A stretch of DNA of 64,000 nt. It comes from Aquimarina sp042434915 (GTDB taxonomy: Bacteria > Bacteroidota > Bacteroidia > Flavobacteriales > Flavobacteriaceae). Shown here piece by piece: positions 27,096 through 36,292 of the stretch; positions within the stretch are counted from its first letter, which is position 1; each line of letters begins with the position of its first letter. The position numbers and the translations under genes are program-made. Location of the stretch: contig NZ_CP170198.1 of assembly GCF_042434915.1 (NCBI RefSeq), positions 1,426,001 to 1,490,000 on the forward strand, read 5' to 3'. The notes under the pieces are model-generated. The model worked only from the letters and a program-made list of their open reading frames with translations, did no database searches and had not been told where the DNA came from.

Positions 27096-28469
27096 TTATC
27101 GCTGTAATATTGTACATAGCTCAGAAAAATTTAACGTCTCTTGGGTGCCAGTTTTCATGTTTTTAACTGTAAAGTTTTCATTTTCAATCTCCTTATCCCC
27201 TGCAAGAATAACAAATGGAATCGAACGCTTATCTGCATAACCCATTTGCTTTTTCATTTTGGCATTATCCGGATATAATTCTACAACTACGCCTGATGCT
27301 CTCAAACGTTCAATGGTTTGTAATGCATATAACGATTCTTTATCCCCAAAATTAATAAATAAAGCTTTTGAGGAGACCGTAACTGTCTCGGGGAATAAGT
27401 TGAGTTCTTGAAGTACCAAATAAATACGATCCAAACCAAAGGATACACCTACTCCACTAATATTTTTTAAACCAAATATGCCGGTAAGATCATCATATCG
27501 ACCTCCGCCACCAATAGAACCCATTTTTACGTCTTGAGGGGCAGCAACTTCAAAAATAGCTCCTGTATAATAGTTAAGTCCTCGAGCTAAAGTGACATCC
27601 AGTGCGAGACTTGCGGTGGTTAAAGGCATCTTATCAATAAATGATGCAATGTATTCTAATTCTTTAACCCCTGTACTTCCTTCTTCAGAGTTTTGTAAAA
27701 GTATTTTAAGTTGCGCAATTTTTTCGTTAGTTGATCCTCTAAAGTTGAAAAGTGGCTGAACCTTTTGAATGGCTTCTTCGGCAATTCCCTTATTCAGCAT
27801 CTCTTTCTTTACACCATCTTCACCAATTTTATCTAGTTTATCTAGTGCAACAGTAAAATCTATCAGCTTATCGCTTGCGCCTATAACCTCAGCAATTCCT
27901 GATAGAATTTTTCGGTTATTCATTTTAATTGTTACTCCGTTTAATCCCAATTTAGAAAAAACTTGATCATACAGTTTAATAAATTCGACTTCTTGCAGGA
28001 GTGAATTACTACCTACTACATCTGCATCGCATTGGTGAAACTCTCTAAACCTACCTTTTTGCGGACGATCTGCTCTCCACACAGGTTGTATTTGAAATCG
28101 TTTGAAAGGAAAATCAATATCATTTTGATGTTGTACTACATACCGAGCAAATGGTACTGTTAGATCATATCGCAATGCTTTTTCACTTATTTTGGAAGTA
28201 AGTTTTACACTATCCTTTGCGGTATACAGAGTATCCTCAACCTTAGATAGAAAGTCTCCACTATTAAGTATTTTGAAAATTAAACGATCTCCTTCTTCGC
28301 CATACTTACCCATCAAGGTATCACTGTTTTCAAAGCTTGGTGTCTCAATAGGCTGAAAACCAAATAACTTAAACTGCTCTTTTATAATTGATATGATATA
28401 ATTTCGTTTTTCAACCTCTATAGGTGAAAAATCTCTTGTTCCTTTTGGTATGGATGGTTTTTGTGCCAT
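27096..28469 (-). CDS. hisS: Histidine--tRNA ligase
   Basis: 457 residues, class II aminoacyl-tRNA synthetase. It starts MAQKPSIPKGTRDFSPIE. Motif 1 and 2 regions show RYDLTVPFARYV and RFREFHQCDADVVG. The histidine-binding signature is LARGLNYYTGAIFEV, followed by GSIGGGGRYDDLTGIFG and motif 3 SGVGVSFGLDRIYLV. The C-terminal anticodon-binding domain starts near residue 370. It charges tRNA-His in the cytoplasm and is single-copy housekeeping. Probably monocistronic or followed by the lipoprotein gene. Confidence 0.97.
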   Translation of the reverse strand: MAQKPSIPKGTRDFSPIEVEKRNYIISIIKEQFKLFGFQPIETPSFENSDTLMGKYGEEGDRLIFKILNSGDFLSKVEDTLYTAKDSVKLTSKISEKALRYDLTVPFARYVVQHQNDIDFPFKRFQIQPVWRADRPQKGRFREFHQCDADVVGSNSLLQEVEFIKLYDQVFSKLGLNGVTIKMNNRKILSGIAEVIGASDKLIDFTVALDKLDKIGEDGVKKEMLNKGIAEEAIQKVQPLFNFRGSTNEKIAQLKILLQNSEEGSTGVKELEYIASFIDKMPLTTASLALDVTLARGLNYYTGAIFEVAAPQDVKMGSIGGGGRYDDLTGIFGLKNISGVGVSFGLDRIYLVLQELNLFPETVTVSSKALFINFGDKESLYALQTIERLRASGVVVELYPDNAKMKKQMGYADKRSIPFVILAGDKEIENENFTVKNMKTGTQETLNFSELCTILQR

Positions 28470-28622
28470 GATCTAATTTATGGCTGCAAATATCTGAAAA
28501 ACCTAATAAAAATACTGTATGCTTTAAAGAAAGACTTCAGCTTTATTACAGAAAAATCTATTTTATAGTAACTTTAAAGTACATTTATAGTCTTATGTAG
28601 TAACTAAACATCTTCTTTTACT

Positions 28623-29858
28623 ATGTTTTCACTTTTTAGAGAAAATATTCGCATTGCTATTGATTCGATTAAAGGTCAGGTTTTACGTACGATTTTGACT
28701 ATTTTAATTATTGCCATAGGTATCACAGCATTGGTAGGTATTCTTACCTTGGTTGGAGCACTAGAAAACACTATTTCTGGAGACTTTGCATCTATGGGTG
28801 CTAATACCTTTACCATCCAACGTTACGAGTTTAAAACTGTTAATAATGGACAACGAGAAAAAATCAATCCAATTATTGATTATAAAAATGTTCGTGAATT
28901 TAATGACAGGTATGAGTATCCTTTTTCTCAAACATCAATTTCTTTTATTGGTACTCGAACTGCCGAGGTAACCTATGATAATCAAAAAACCGATCCCGAA
29001 GTACAAGTATTGGGGGTTAATGAAAACTATTTGGAAAACACAGGCACTTCGCTGGAAATCGGACGAAATTTTAATTCGTTTGATATTCAAAATAATAGTA
29101 GAGTCTGCGTAATTGGTTCTGATTTTAAAAAAAATCTATTTAAAAATGAAAGTGCTATACAAAAAACAATAAGTATACGAGGTGTTAAATTTAAGGTGAT
29201 CGGGGTATTAGAGAGCAAAGGGGCTACTTTTAGAAATAATCAGGATTTACGAGTCTTGATACCTTTACAACTAGCACGATCAATTTTTACACTTGCCAAT
29301 ATAGATTATACTATTAGTGTAAAAGTGGATGACAAACAGTATATGGAAGGTGCGCAAGATGCAGCCATACTTACATTTAGACAGATCAGACGGCTCAATC
29401 CTATCGAAGAAAACAATTTTGGCATAGAACGCAGTGATGATCTTCTTAATCGTATTGCCGATATTACTACCTATTTATATATCGCCGCATGGATTATTAG
29501 TATTATTACCATCTTTGGATCTTCGATTGCTCTTATGAATATCATGTTAGTTTCTGTAACCGAACGAACTCGTGAGATAGGTGTTCGCAAAGCCTTGGGT
29601 GCTAAAAAGAACACCATTGCCACTCAATTTTTTATGGAAACTATAATTATAGGTCAGATAGGTGGATTTATAGGTATTCTATTTGGGGTTTTAATCGGTG
29701 GTGGTATTTCAATCGCTGCAGATTTTCAATTTGGTACCCCTTGGCTTGCTATCATTTCGGCTACAACAATTTCATTCTTAATCGCTGTACTTTCTGGGTT
29801 ATACCCTGCTTTAAAAGCAGCAAAGCAAGACCCTATCGAATCTTTACGCTACGAATAA
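28623..29858 (+). CDS. MacB-like ABC transporter permease
   Basis: 411 residues with four transmembrane helices in the MacB topology: an N-terminal helix (residues about 15-45) after LFRENIRIAIDSIKGQVLRT, a long extracytoplasmic MacB_PCD domain (about 50-280), and three C-terminal helices. The FtsX coupling motif VTERTREIGVRKALGAKK precedes the third helix and DPIESLRYE ends the protein. It would work with an ATPase not encoded next to it, in mechanotransmission, lipoprotein release or export of small molecules or peptides. No partner gene is adjacent in the window. Confidence 0.9.
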   Translation: MFSLFRENIRIAIDSIKGQVLRTILTILIIAIGITALVGILTLVGALENTISGDFASMGANTFTIQRYEFKTVNNGQREKINPIIDYKNVREFNDRYEYPFSQTSISFIGTRTAEVTYDNQKTDPEVQVLGVNENYLENTGTSLEIGRNFNSFDIQNNSRVCVIGSDFKKNLFKNESAIQKTISIRGVKFKVIGVLESKGATFRNNQDLRVLIPLQLARSIFTLANIDYTISVKVDDKQYMEGAQDAAILTFRQIRRLNPIEENNFGIERSDDLLNRIADITTYLYIAAWIISIITIFGSSIALMNIMLVSVTERTREIGVRKALGAKKNTIATQFFMETIIIGQIGGFIGILFGVLIGGGISIAADFQFGTPWLAIISATTISFLIAVLSGLYPALKAAKQDPIESLRYE

Positions 29859-29865
29859 GCAGTCT

Positions 29866-30936
29866 TTATCCATCATGTTTGCTTATTTTATTAAGTAAAT
29901 AAAAGTCTACAAGTACTAATGCAGCCATGGCTTCAACAATGGGTACAGCTCTTGGTACTACACATGGATCATGACGTCCCTTACCCTGCATTGTAACTGC
30001 TTCACCTTGAGTATTTATTGTTTCCTGATTTCGCATAATGGTTGCTACAGGTTTAAAAGCAACATTGAAATAGATATCCATTCCGTTGGAAATTCCTCCT
30101 TGGATTCCTCCAGATAAGTTTGTTTTTGTAGTTCCGTCGGTGTTAAATAGATCGTTATGTTCGCTACCTTTTAATTGAGCTCCTTTAAAGCCACTTCCGT
30201 ATTCGAATCCTTTGACCGCATTAATTGACAACATTGCTTTACCTAGCTCGGCGTGTAGCTTATCAAAAACCGGTTCTCCTAATCCTACTGGCACTCCAGA
30301 TATCACACAGCTAACTACCCCACCAACGGTATCACCCTCTTTTCTAATTTGTTTAATAAAAATTTCCATTTCCTTTGCCATTTCTGGATCGGGACAACGT
30401 ACATCATTTTTTTCTGTGAACGCTAAATCTAATTGGTCATAAGATTTTGTTACATTTAATGGCCCTACAGCGCTTACATAAGCATTAAAGGTAATATTAT
30501 GGAGTACTTGTTTGGCGATTGCTCCTGCCACTACTCTACTTGCAGTCTCCCTTGCAGAGGATCTACCACCGCCACGATAATCACGAACACCATATTTTTG
30601 TGTATAGGTATAATCTGCATGTGAAGGTCTAAAAGCATCTTGGATATGAGAATAATCCTTAGATTTTTGATTAGCATTCTTGATTATAAAACCAATAGGA
30701 GTACCCGTGGTGGTACCTTCAAAAATACCCGAATAAAATTCGACCGTATCGGGTTCTTTACGTTGTGTTACAATAGCCGACTGACCTGGTTTTCTTCGGT
30801 TTAACTCATTCTGAATAGCCTCCAAGTTCAGGATAAGACCAGCTGGGCAACCATCAATTATCCCCCCTATTGCAGCTCCATGTGATTCGCCAAAGGTTGT
30901 GACTTTAAAAACATTTCCATATGTATTACCTGCCAT
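29866..30936 (-). CDS. aroC: Chorismate synthase
   Basis: 356 residues. It converts EPSP to chorismate with reduced FMN, the last step of the shikimate pathway. The three family signatures are seen: GESHGAAIGGIIDGCPAG near the N-terminus, then YGVRDYRGGGRSSARETASRVVAG with the FMN-binding residues, and the C-terminal GRHDPCVVPRAVPIVEAM. The ends of this gene and of the ABC permease converge with a 7-bp gap. Confidence 0.97.
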   Translation of the reverse strand: MAGNTYGNVFKVTTFGESHGAAIGGIIDGCPAGLILNLEAIQNELNRRKPGQSAIVTQRKEPDTVEFYSGIFEGTTTGTPIGFIIKNANQKSKDYSHIQDAFRPSHADYTYTQKYGVRDYRGGGRSSARETASRVVAGAIAKQVLHNITFNAYVSAVGPLNVTKSYDQLDLAFTEKNDVRCPDPEMAKEMEIFIKQIRKEGDTVGGVVSCVISGVPVGLGEPVFDKLHAELGKAMLSINAVKGFEYGSGFKGAQLKGSEHNDLFNTDGTTKTNLSGGIQGGISNGMDIYFNVAFKPVATIMRNQETINTQGEAVTMQGKGRHDPCVVPRAVPIVEAMAALVLVDFYLLNKISKHDG

Positions 30937-31256
30937 CGTATAATAGTTTGCAACAAATGTAGCAAGTAATCTTAAAAAGCGACTATAATTTTAAAGCAAA
31001 ATATGATGATCCAGCTCTGCCTAGTTTGAGCCTTACTTATTTGAACTTAAAATCAACAATTCTATACAACCAAAAAAATAATGACAATTAAATTACATAC
31101 ATCATGATATTTTTTTATGCGATACCTATCTTCGTTAAAGAAATATCTGCAATACCCCTAGCTCCTCTATAGTCTTTCCTAAATACCTTATTCATATTTC
31201 TGTAAAGAGTATAAAGGATCTTAGACCCTTTATTTGATATAAAAATTATAATAAGA
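30937..31256. other. 320-bp intergenic region
   Basis: Between aroC and the FAD/Fe-S dehydrogenase, both on the minus strand. A TACATTTG -7 element for aroC lies on the minus strand at 30961-30954, 18 bp before the start codon, so the leader is very short. No matching TTG element at 18-20 bp was found. The rest shows no convincing gene. Confidence 0.4.
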
Positions 31257-34178
31257 TTAAACCAGAGCTTCTTTAAGAACCGTAACAGGATGAACCGCAT
31301 GACGCTGTGTTCCATCAAGAATTTGATGGCGGCAACTCGTTCCCAAAGCTACAATAATGGTGTTCTTTGATGCTTTTCGTACAGCAGGGAATAAAGTTTG
31401 CTCACCAATCTTCATACTTATATCATAATGTTCCTTTTCATAGCCAAACGAGCCAGCCATACCACAACAACCCGAAGGTATAATAGTGACGTTATAATTT
31501 ACGGGTAAGTTGAGTACCTTAAAAGTAGTGGTAACGGTTGATAATGCTTTTTGATGACAATGACCATGCACTTTTATAGTTCGTGGTTTTTGTGTAAATT
31601 GATCAGCTCTAATATTTCCTTTTTCAATCTCACTGGATAAAAATTCATCGATCAAAAAACTATTTTTGGCAATAGTTTGTGCTGCATCTTTGTTATCTAC
31701 CAAACGTACATACTCGTCTCTAAAAGTTAGTATTGCTGAGGGTTCTATTCCTAACAATGGGCTCTCTGCTGAGATTATAGATTGAAAAATTTTGACATTA
31801 TGATCTGCTACCTTCTTTGCTTGCTCTAAAAAACCTTTAGAAATAAAAGTACGGCCACTCTCTTTATGGTCTACAACACTTACTTTATAGCCTAATTTTG
31901 TAAGGAGGTATATGGCATCAATACCTATAGCAGTATCTAAGTGATTTGTAAACTCATCAATAAATAAATATACTGTTTTAATAGGTTTAGATGGTTGATA
32001 CTTTTCTAAATGTTGTTTACACCAATGGCGCAGAGATTGCTTACTTAAAATTGGAATTCTACGCATTTTTGCTATACCAAGTATAGACTTTATTGCTGTA
32101 GAGGTTATCGAATTAGTAAACATAAAATTTGTAAAACCAGCGCTTATACTACCTAGAGTGTTCAATCTATTTGAATACGCAAAAAGTTTAGTTCGCCAGG
32201 AACTACCATTTATTTTTTGATATTGATATTCAAATTCGGCTTTTAGAGATCCTACATCTACGTTTGAAGGACATTCACTGGCGCAACCTTTACAACTTAT
32301 ACATAAATCGAAAACTTCTTTTAGCTCGTTATGATCAAACTTATTAACTGTATCAGAGTTGGTTAAAAATTCTCGTAATGCATTCGCTCTTCCTCTAGTA
32401 GTATCTTTTTCATTTTTTGTAGCACGATAACTAGGACACATAGTACCACCAGCCTCTACAGATTTACGGCAATCACCACTACCATTACACTTTTCAGCAG
32501 CACGTAAAATTCCTTGAGAATCAGAAAAATCCATAAATGTCTCAATCTCTGGTTCTTCTCGATTAACTTCGTATCTGAAATTTTGATCCATTGGATACGC
32601 ATCAACAATCTTTCCCGGGTTTAAAATATTTTGAGGATCAAAAGCATTCTTGATACGTTTTAGCAATGCATAGTTCTCATCCCCGATCATAAAAGGAATA
32701 TATCCAGCCCGAACTATACCATCCCCGTGCTCACCGCTCATAGAGCCTTTGTACTTTTTAACTAACGTAGCCACATCGTCTGTAATTTTCTTAAATAACA
32801 CCACATCAGTTCCCTTTTTTAGATCCAGAATTGGTCGTAAATGTAACTCTCCAGCACCAGCATGCGCATAATACACGGCTTTTTGTTCGTATGCTTTCAT
32901 CAGCTCTGTAAACTCTGAAATATACGCTGCGAGATCAGTAATGGCAACAGCAGTATCTTCTATGCAAGCGACAGCCTTTTTATCCCCTACAATATTACCC
33001 AATAAACCAAGACCAGCTTTGCGTAGTTCCAAGGCTTGTTCGATCTGCCTGCCGATAAGTATAGGATGTGCATAATCTTGAGTTTCTAACGCTAGAGTTG
33101 TAAGAACGGCTTCCTTCTTTTCTTCTAACGCTTTTTGTGAATCTTCTCTGATCTCAATCATTAATATGGCTTGAGGATCATCTTGTATAAAGAATCGATT
33201 TTTGAGCTGCTCAATATTATTTTTGGTACAGTCAAGAATCGTCTTGTCCATCATTTCACACGTATACAAGGTGTGTTTCATTATAGGAACTACAGCTTGC
33301 AAACAGCTTTCAATACTATTAAAATGTGCTGCAATCATAAGACCTTCACTAGGCGGTAAGGGATCCAGCTGCAACGTTATTGATGTTGTGAATGCTAACG
33401 TTCCTTCACTACCAGTTAATAAGGTGCTCATATTAAAAGGAGTTTCATCACCAGAAAAAATGTTTGCAGCTAACAAATCGTCGATTGCATATCCAGTATT
33501 ACGACGATGAATTTCGGGCTTAGGGAATAAGTTTTTAATACGCTGCTGCACATCTTGGGGTATTAATTCCTCATAAAGTGTACGATATACAGAACCTTCT
33601 AACGTTTGCAACTTTATTTTATTGGCAAAAGCAGTAGTACTCAATTCTGAAAAATGAACTTCAGAACCATCAGTTAATAAGGTAGTAAGAGCCACAACCT
33701 TATCTCGTGTAACACCGTATTGAATTGAAGTAGTTCCGCTACTATTATTACCAACCATACCTCCTATCATACATCGATTTGATGTAGATGTATTGGGACC
33801 AAAAAACAGTCCAAAAGGCTTAAGATAACGATTAAGATCATCGCGTATCACACCAGGTTCTACTGTAATCCTTTTATTTTTTTTATCCAATGAGATTATA
33901 GAAGTAAAGTGTTTGGACACATCGACAATAATACCATCCCCTACACATTGTCCTGCCAAAGAAGTACCTGCTGTCCTTGGAATTAGCCCTACAGAATATT
34001 TTCGTGCAAAAGCTAGTAATGTTTGTAAGTCCTTTTTATGTTTGGGAAAGGCCACACCAAGAGGAAGTTTTCTATACACAGAAGCATCTGTAGCATATAA
34101 TGCTCTTGAAAGCTTATCAAATTTAAAATCACCCTGTAGGTTAGATTTTAGTATTTCAAGTAATTGTATATCAATCAT
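31257..34178 (-). CDS. FAD/Fe-S dehydrogenase, YdiJ-like (probable D-2-hydroxyglutarate dehydrogenase)
   Basis: 973 residues. An N-terminal FAD-binding PCMH domain (GLIPRTAGTSLAGQCVG near residue 63, MVGNNSSGTTSIQYG) is followed by the FAD-oxidase C-terminal domain, with GEHGDGIVRAGY and FDPQNILNPGKIV. An Fe-S module follows (CNGSGDCRK near 560, CISCKGCASECP near 627). The C-terminus is a GlpC-like CCG module (HGHCHQKAL near 872, GCCGMAGSFGYE near 903). This is the architecture of E. coli YdiJ, reported to oxidise D-2-hydroxyglutarate. The neighbouring DUF1338 gene makes that same metabolite, which supports the assignment; D-lactate or glycolate are alternatives. Confidence 0.85.
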   Translation of the reverse strand: MIDIQLLEILKSNLQGDFKFDKLSRALYATDASVYRKLPLGVAFPKHKKDLQTLLAFARKYSVGLIPRTAGTSLAGQCVGDGIIVDVSKHFTSIISLDKKNKRITVEPGVIRDDLNRYLKPFGLFFGPNTSTSNRCMIGGMVGNNSSGTTSIQYGVTRDKVVALTTLLTDGSEVHFSELSTTAFANKIKLQTLEGSVYRTLYEELIPQDVQQRIKNLFPKPEIHRRNTGYAIDDLLAANIFSGDETPFNMSTLLTGSEGTLAFTTSITLQLDPLPPSEGLMIAAHFNSIESCLQAVVPIMKHTLYTCEMMDKTILDCTKNNIEQLKNRFFIQDDPQAILMIEIREDSQKALEEKKEAVLTTLALETQDYAHPILIGRQIEQALELRKAGLGLLGNIVGDKKAVACIEDTAVAITDLAAYISEFTELMKAYEQKAVYYAHAGAGELHLRPILDLKKGTDVVLFKKITDDVATLVKKYKGSMSGEHGDGIVRAGYIPFMIGDENYALLKRIKNAFDPQNILNPGKIVDAYPMDQNFRYEVNREEPEIETFMDFSDSQGILRAAEKCNGSGDCRKSVEAGGTMCPSYRATKNEKDTTRGRANALREFLTNSDTVNKFDHNELKEVFDLCISCKGCASECPSNVDVGSLKAEFEYQYQKINGSSWRTKLFAYSNRLNTLGSISAGFTNFMFTNSITSTAIKSILGIAKMRRIPILSKQSLRHWCKQHLEKYQPSKPIKTVYLFIDEFTNHLDTAIGIDAIYLLTKLGYKVSVVDHKESGRTFISKGFLEQAKKVADHNVKIFQSIISAESPLLGIEPSAILTFRDEYVRLVDNKDAAQTIAKNSFLIDEFLSSEIEKGNIRADQFTQKPRTIKVHGHCHQKALSTVTTTFKVLNLPVNYNVTIIPSGCCGMAGSFGYEKEHYDISMKIGEQTLFPAVRKASKNTIIVALGTSCRHQILDGTQRHAVHPVTVLKEALV

Positions 34179-34653
34179 ACGTATGTTTACTAACTATAGC
34201 GTCTAGTGAGATAGGCTTTTTAAAATTGGTATCAAAACAAATAAAACTATCCGTTCCAGCTACACCATCAATTTTATGCACCTCTTCATAAAGAATTTTT
34301 CGTAGATGTTGATTATCCAAAGCATAAATAAGAATAAATATAGCATAATATCCCGACACATAATTGCACTCAACAATTTCTTTAATTTTTTCTAATCCTT
34401 GAACAACTTCTTCGGCATATCTCGCTTCTCTTAAACGTATACCGACATAGGATTTGGTTTTATAACCAATTTGTTTTTCATTTACTATAAATTCTGCATT
34501 ATTAATAACTCCTTGCAGTTTTAGTTTTTTGATACGTTGATGTACTAAAGAATTTGAAATTTTTAACTCTTCAGCTATTTGAGAAAAAGGCTTACGAGCA
34601 TCTTTTCTAATTTGCAATAAAATCTGCTGGTCGATATAATCAAAATGATTCAT
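34171..34653 (-). CDS. Lrp/AsnC family transcriptional regulator
   Basis: 160 residues. An N-terminal winged helix (DYIDQQILLQIRKDARKPFSQIAEELKISNSLVHQRIKKL) is followed by the RAM/ACT ligand-binding domain (KSYVGIRLREARYAEEVVQGL ... VECNYVSGYYAIFILIYA). Lrp-family proteins sense amino acids or related metabolites. Its stop overlaps the start of the YdiJ-like gene by 8 bp, so the two are translationally coupled. It is divergent from the DUF1338 gene, 162 bp away, so control of both is likely. Lysine or an aminoadipate derivative is the obvious candidate effector, by inference. Confidence 0.9.
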   Translation of the reverse strand: MNHFDYIDQQILLQIRKDARKPFSQIAEELKISNSLVHQRIKKLKLQGVINNAEFIVNEKQIGYKTKSYVGIRLREARYAEEVVQGLEKIKEIVECNYVSGYYAIFILIYALDNQHLRKILYEEVHKIDGVAGTDSFICFDTNFKKPISLDAIVSKHTYD

Positions 34654-34784
34654 ACGCTTATTTAACGATAGTGTGCTTTAGTCAAAATCAAGCTTCTAAA
34701 GATTAAATGCTATCAAATTGACATAAAAACTAAATATAAACAATTAATTGGGTGTTTTTTAATATTTTGAAAAACCAAAACTAA

Positions 34785-34792
34785 TAAATTTG
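34785..34792 (+). promoter_or_regulatory. -7 promoter element of the DUF1338 gene
   Basis: TAAATTTG followed by T, 23 bp before the start codon, matches TAnnTTTG. A TTTG lies 15 bp upstream, shorter than the usual 18-20 bp, so the promoter may need activation by the divergent Lrp-type regulator. Confidence 0.5.
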
Positions 34793-34815
34793 TAAGAAAC
34801 AAAAAATATAAAACT

Positions 34816-35640
34816 ATGAATACTGCCTCATTTTTTGAAAAGCTTTGGAACGCGTATTGCGAGAAAACGCCTTCGGCTTTAAAAGTAAAAACTTTGTTAC
34901 AAAACGAAGGAAATACGGTGTATAATGATCATATTGCTATTAGAACCTTTGATGATCCGAGAACTGATATATCGATTATTGCTAAACCTTTTATAGCAAT
35001 GGGTTATGTTGAAAAAGGTGAGTACCATTTTAAAGCAAAAAAATTGTATGCAAAACACTTCGAACATCCAGACGATACGAATGCTCCTAAGATTTTTATC
35101 AGTCAATTATTACTCAGTGAATTTTCAAATACGTTAAGACAAAATATAAAAAATATCTTGGATACTGTAGACTCCTCTCTTTTTAATGACACAGAGCTCA
35201 TTCTTAAAGGTAGAGTCTGGGATAAGCCTTCGTATAGTATTTACACAGAATTGCAAACAGAATCTGAGTATGCTGCATGGATGTATGTCAATGGCTTCTG
35301 TTCGAATCACTTTACAGTTGATGTTAACAAGCTAGATACTTTTAAATCCTTATCCTCGGTTAATAAATTTTTAAAAAGCCATCATTTTAAAATGAACACC
35401 TCTGGTGGAGAAATCAAAGGCAGTGCCGAGCAATTTTTAGAACAATCAAGTATACTTGCCGATACTATTCCTACACAATTTATCGAAGGCTCCTTTACCA
35501 TTACATCCTGTTACTATGAATTTGCCTATCGTTACGCTCAAAAAGATGGTTCTTTATTTACTGGCTTTATTGCAAATTCTGCAGATAAAATATTTGAGAG
35601 TACAGACATGAATTTACAAAATAAGCAACAAACAAATTAA
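34816..35640 (+). CDS. DUF1338 protein, probable 2-oxoadipate dioxygenase/decarboxylase
   Basis: 274 residues. DUF1338 enzymes (HglS of Pseudomonas putida) are Fe(II) enzymes that convert 2-oxoadipate to D-2-hydroxyglutarate and CO2 in lysine catabolism. A two-His-one-Glu metal site is visible: His39 in NDHIAIRTF, His165 in SNHFTVDV and Glu235 in CYYEFAYRY. This is the short form of the family, about half the length of P. putida HglS. The gene is divergent from an Lrp regulator coupled to a D-2-hydroxyglutarate dehydrogenase-like enzyme, which together would form consecutive steps. No lysine aminotransferase gene is in the window. Confidence 0.82.
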   Translation: MNTASFFEKLWNAYCEKTPSALKVKTLLQNEGNTVYNDHIAIRTFDDPRTDISIIAKPFIAMGYVEKGEYHFKAKKLYAKHFEHPDDTNAPKIFISQLLLSEFSNTLRQNIKNILDTVDSSLFNDTELILKGRVWDKPSYSIYTELQTESEYAAWMYVNGFCSNHFTVDVNKLDTFKSLSSVNKFLKSHHFKMNTSGGEIKGSAEQFLEQSSILADTIPTQFIEGSFTITSCYYEFAYRYAQKDGSLFTGFIANSADKIFESTDMNLQNKQQTN

Positions 35641-35711
35641 CAAAAACTTATCGTATTTGCTTACTAAAACCCGATTTGTGACGTTATATTTGAATATTAA
35701 AAATTAAAATA

Positions 35712-36200
35712 ATGATGAAAAAAATTTTATTAATCTTTGCATTAATTCTAGGAGGATTAACAACTGTCCAATCTCAACAAATTTCTAAACACGCACTTGG
35801 TTTACGCTTAAGTGATAGTAATGGCTTTTGGGCTGAAGCTTCTTACCAAGCAGCTACAAGTTCGGACAATAGAATAGAGCTTAACTTGGGCGCACAAGGA
35901 GAGAATTTTTATAATGCTATAAAGCTAACAGGTTTATACGAATGGGTATTTCAAATCGATGGCGGTCTTAATTGGTATGTTGGACCCGGTATTGGTGGTG
36001 GTATTGTAGATTACGATAATGATTTTAGAAGAGATGACACTGACTCTTTCGGTTTTGTAACAGGAACTGTAGGGATCGAGTATAATTTTGATTTTCCTCT
36101 ATTAATTTCATTAGATTTTAGACCTGAGCTATATTTTGATAATTACAACAATGATGATGTTAATTTTAACTTAGGTTTAAGTGCTCGTTATCAGTTTTAA
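35712..36200 (+). CDS. Small outer-membrane beta-barrel protein
   Basis: 162 residues. A signal peptide (MMKKILLIFALILGGLTTVQSQ) is followed by alternating amphipathic strands rich in Tyr, Phe and Gly (FWAEASYQAA, AIKLTGLYEWVF, WYVGPGIGGGIVDYD, NLGLSARYQF), ending with an aromatic C-terminal residue, as typical for barrel proteins inserted by BamA. Eight strands are likely for this length. No ligand or enzyme activity can be assigned. Its own terminator follows. Confidence 0.8.
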   Translation: MMKKILLIFALILGGLTTVQSQQISKHALGLRLSDSNGFWAEASYQAATSSDNRIELNLGAQGENFYNAIKLTGLYEWVFQIDGGLNWYVGPGIGGGIVDYDNDFRRDDTDSFGFVTGTVGIEYNFDFPLLISLDFRPELYFDNYNNDDVNFNLGLSARYQF

Positions 36201-36232
36201 GGAGTTTATTTACTCTATTTGATCATAAAGAC

Positions 36233-36268
36233 AAAGGTTGCTTAATCCCAGTTAAAGCAACCTTTTTT
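36233..36268 (+). terminator. Terminator after the barrel gene
   Basis: AAAGGTTGCTT (36233-36243) pairs with AAGCAACCTTT (36255-36265), followed by a run of T residues. It is 33 bp after the stop and can also act against bshA on the other strand. Confidence 0.75.
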
Positions 36269-36292
36269 TATGAATTGATTTTTATATCAATG

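Noticed and set aside
31115..31318. A 67-residue minus-strand frame overlapping the end of the YdiJ-like gene
   Set aside because: It overlaps the real gene in another frame and shows no family pattern or conserved start.
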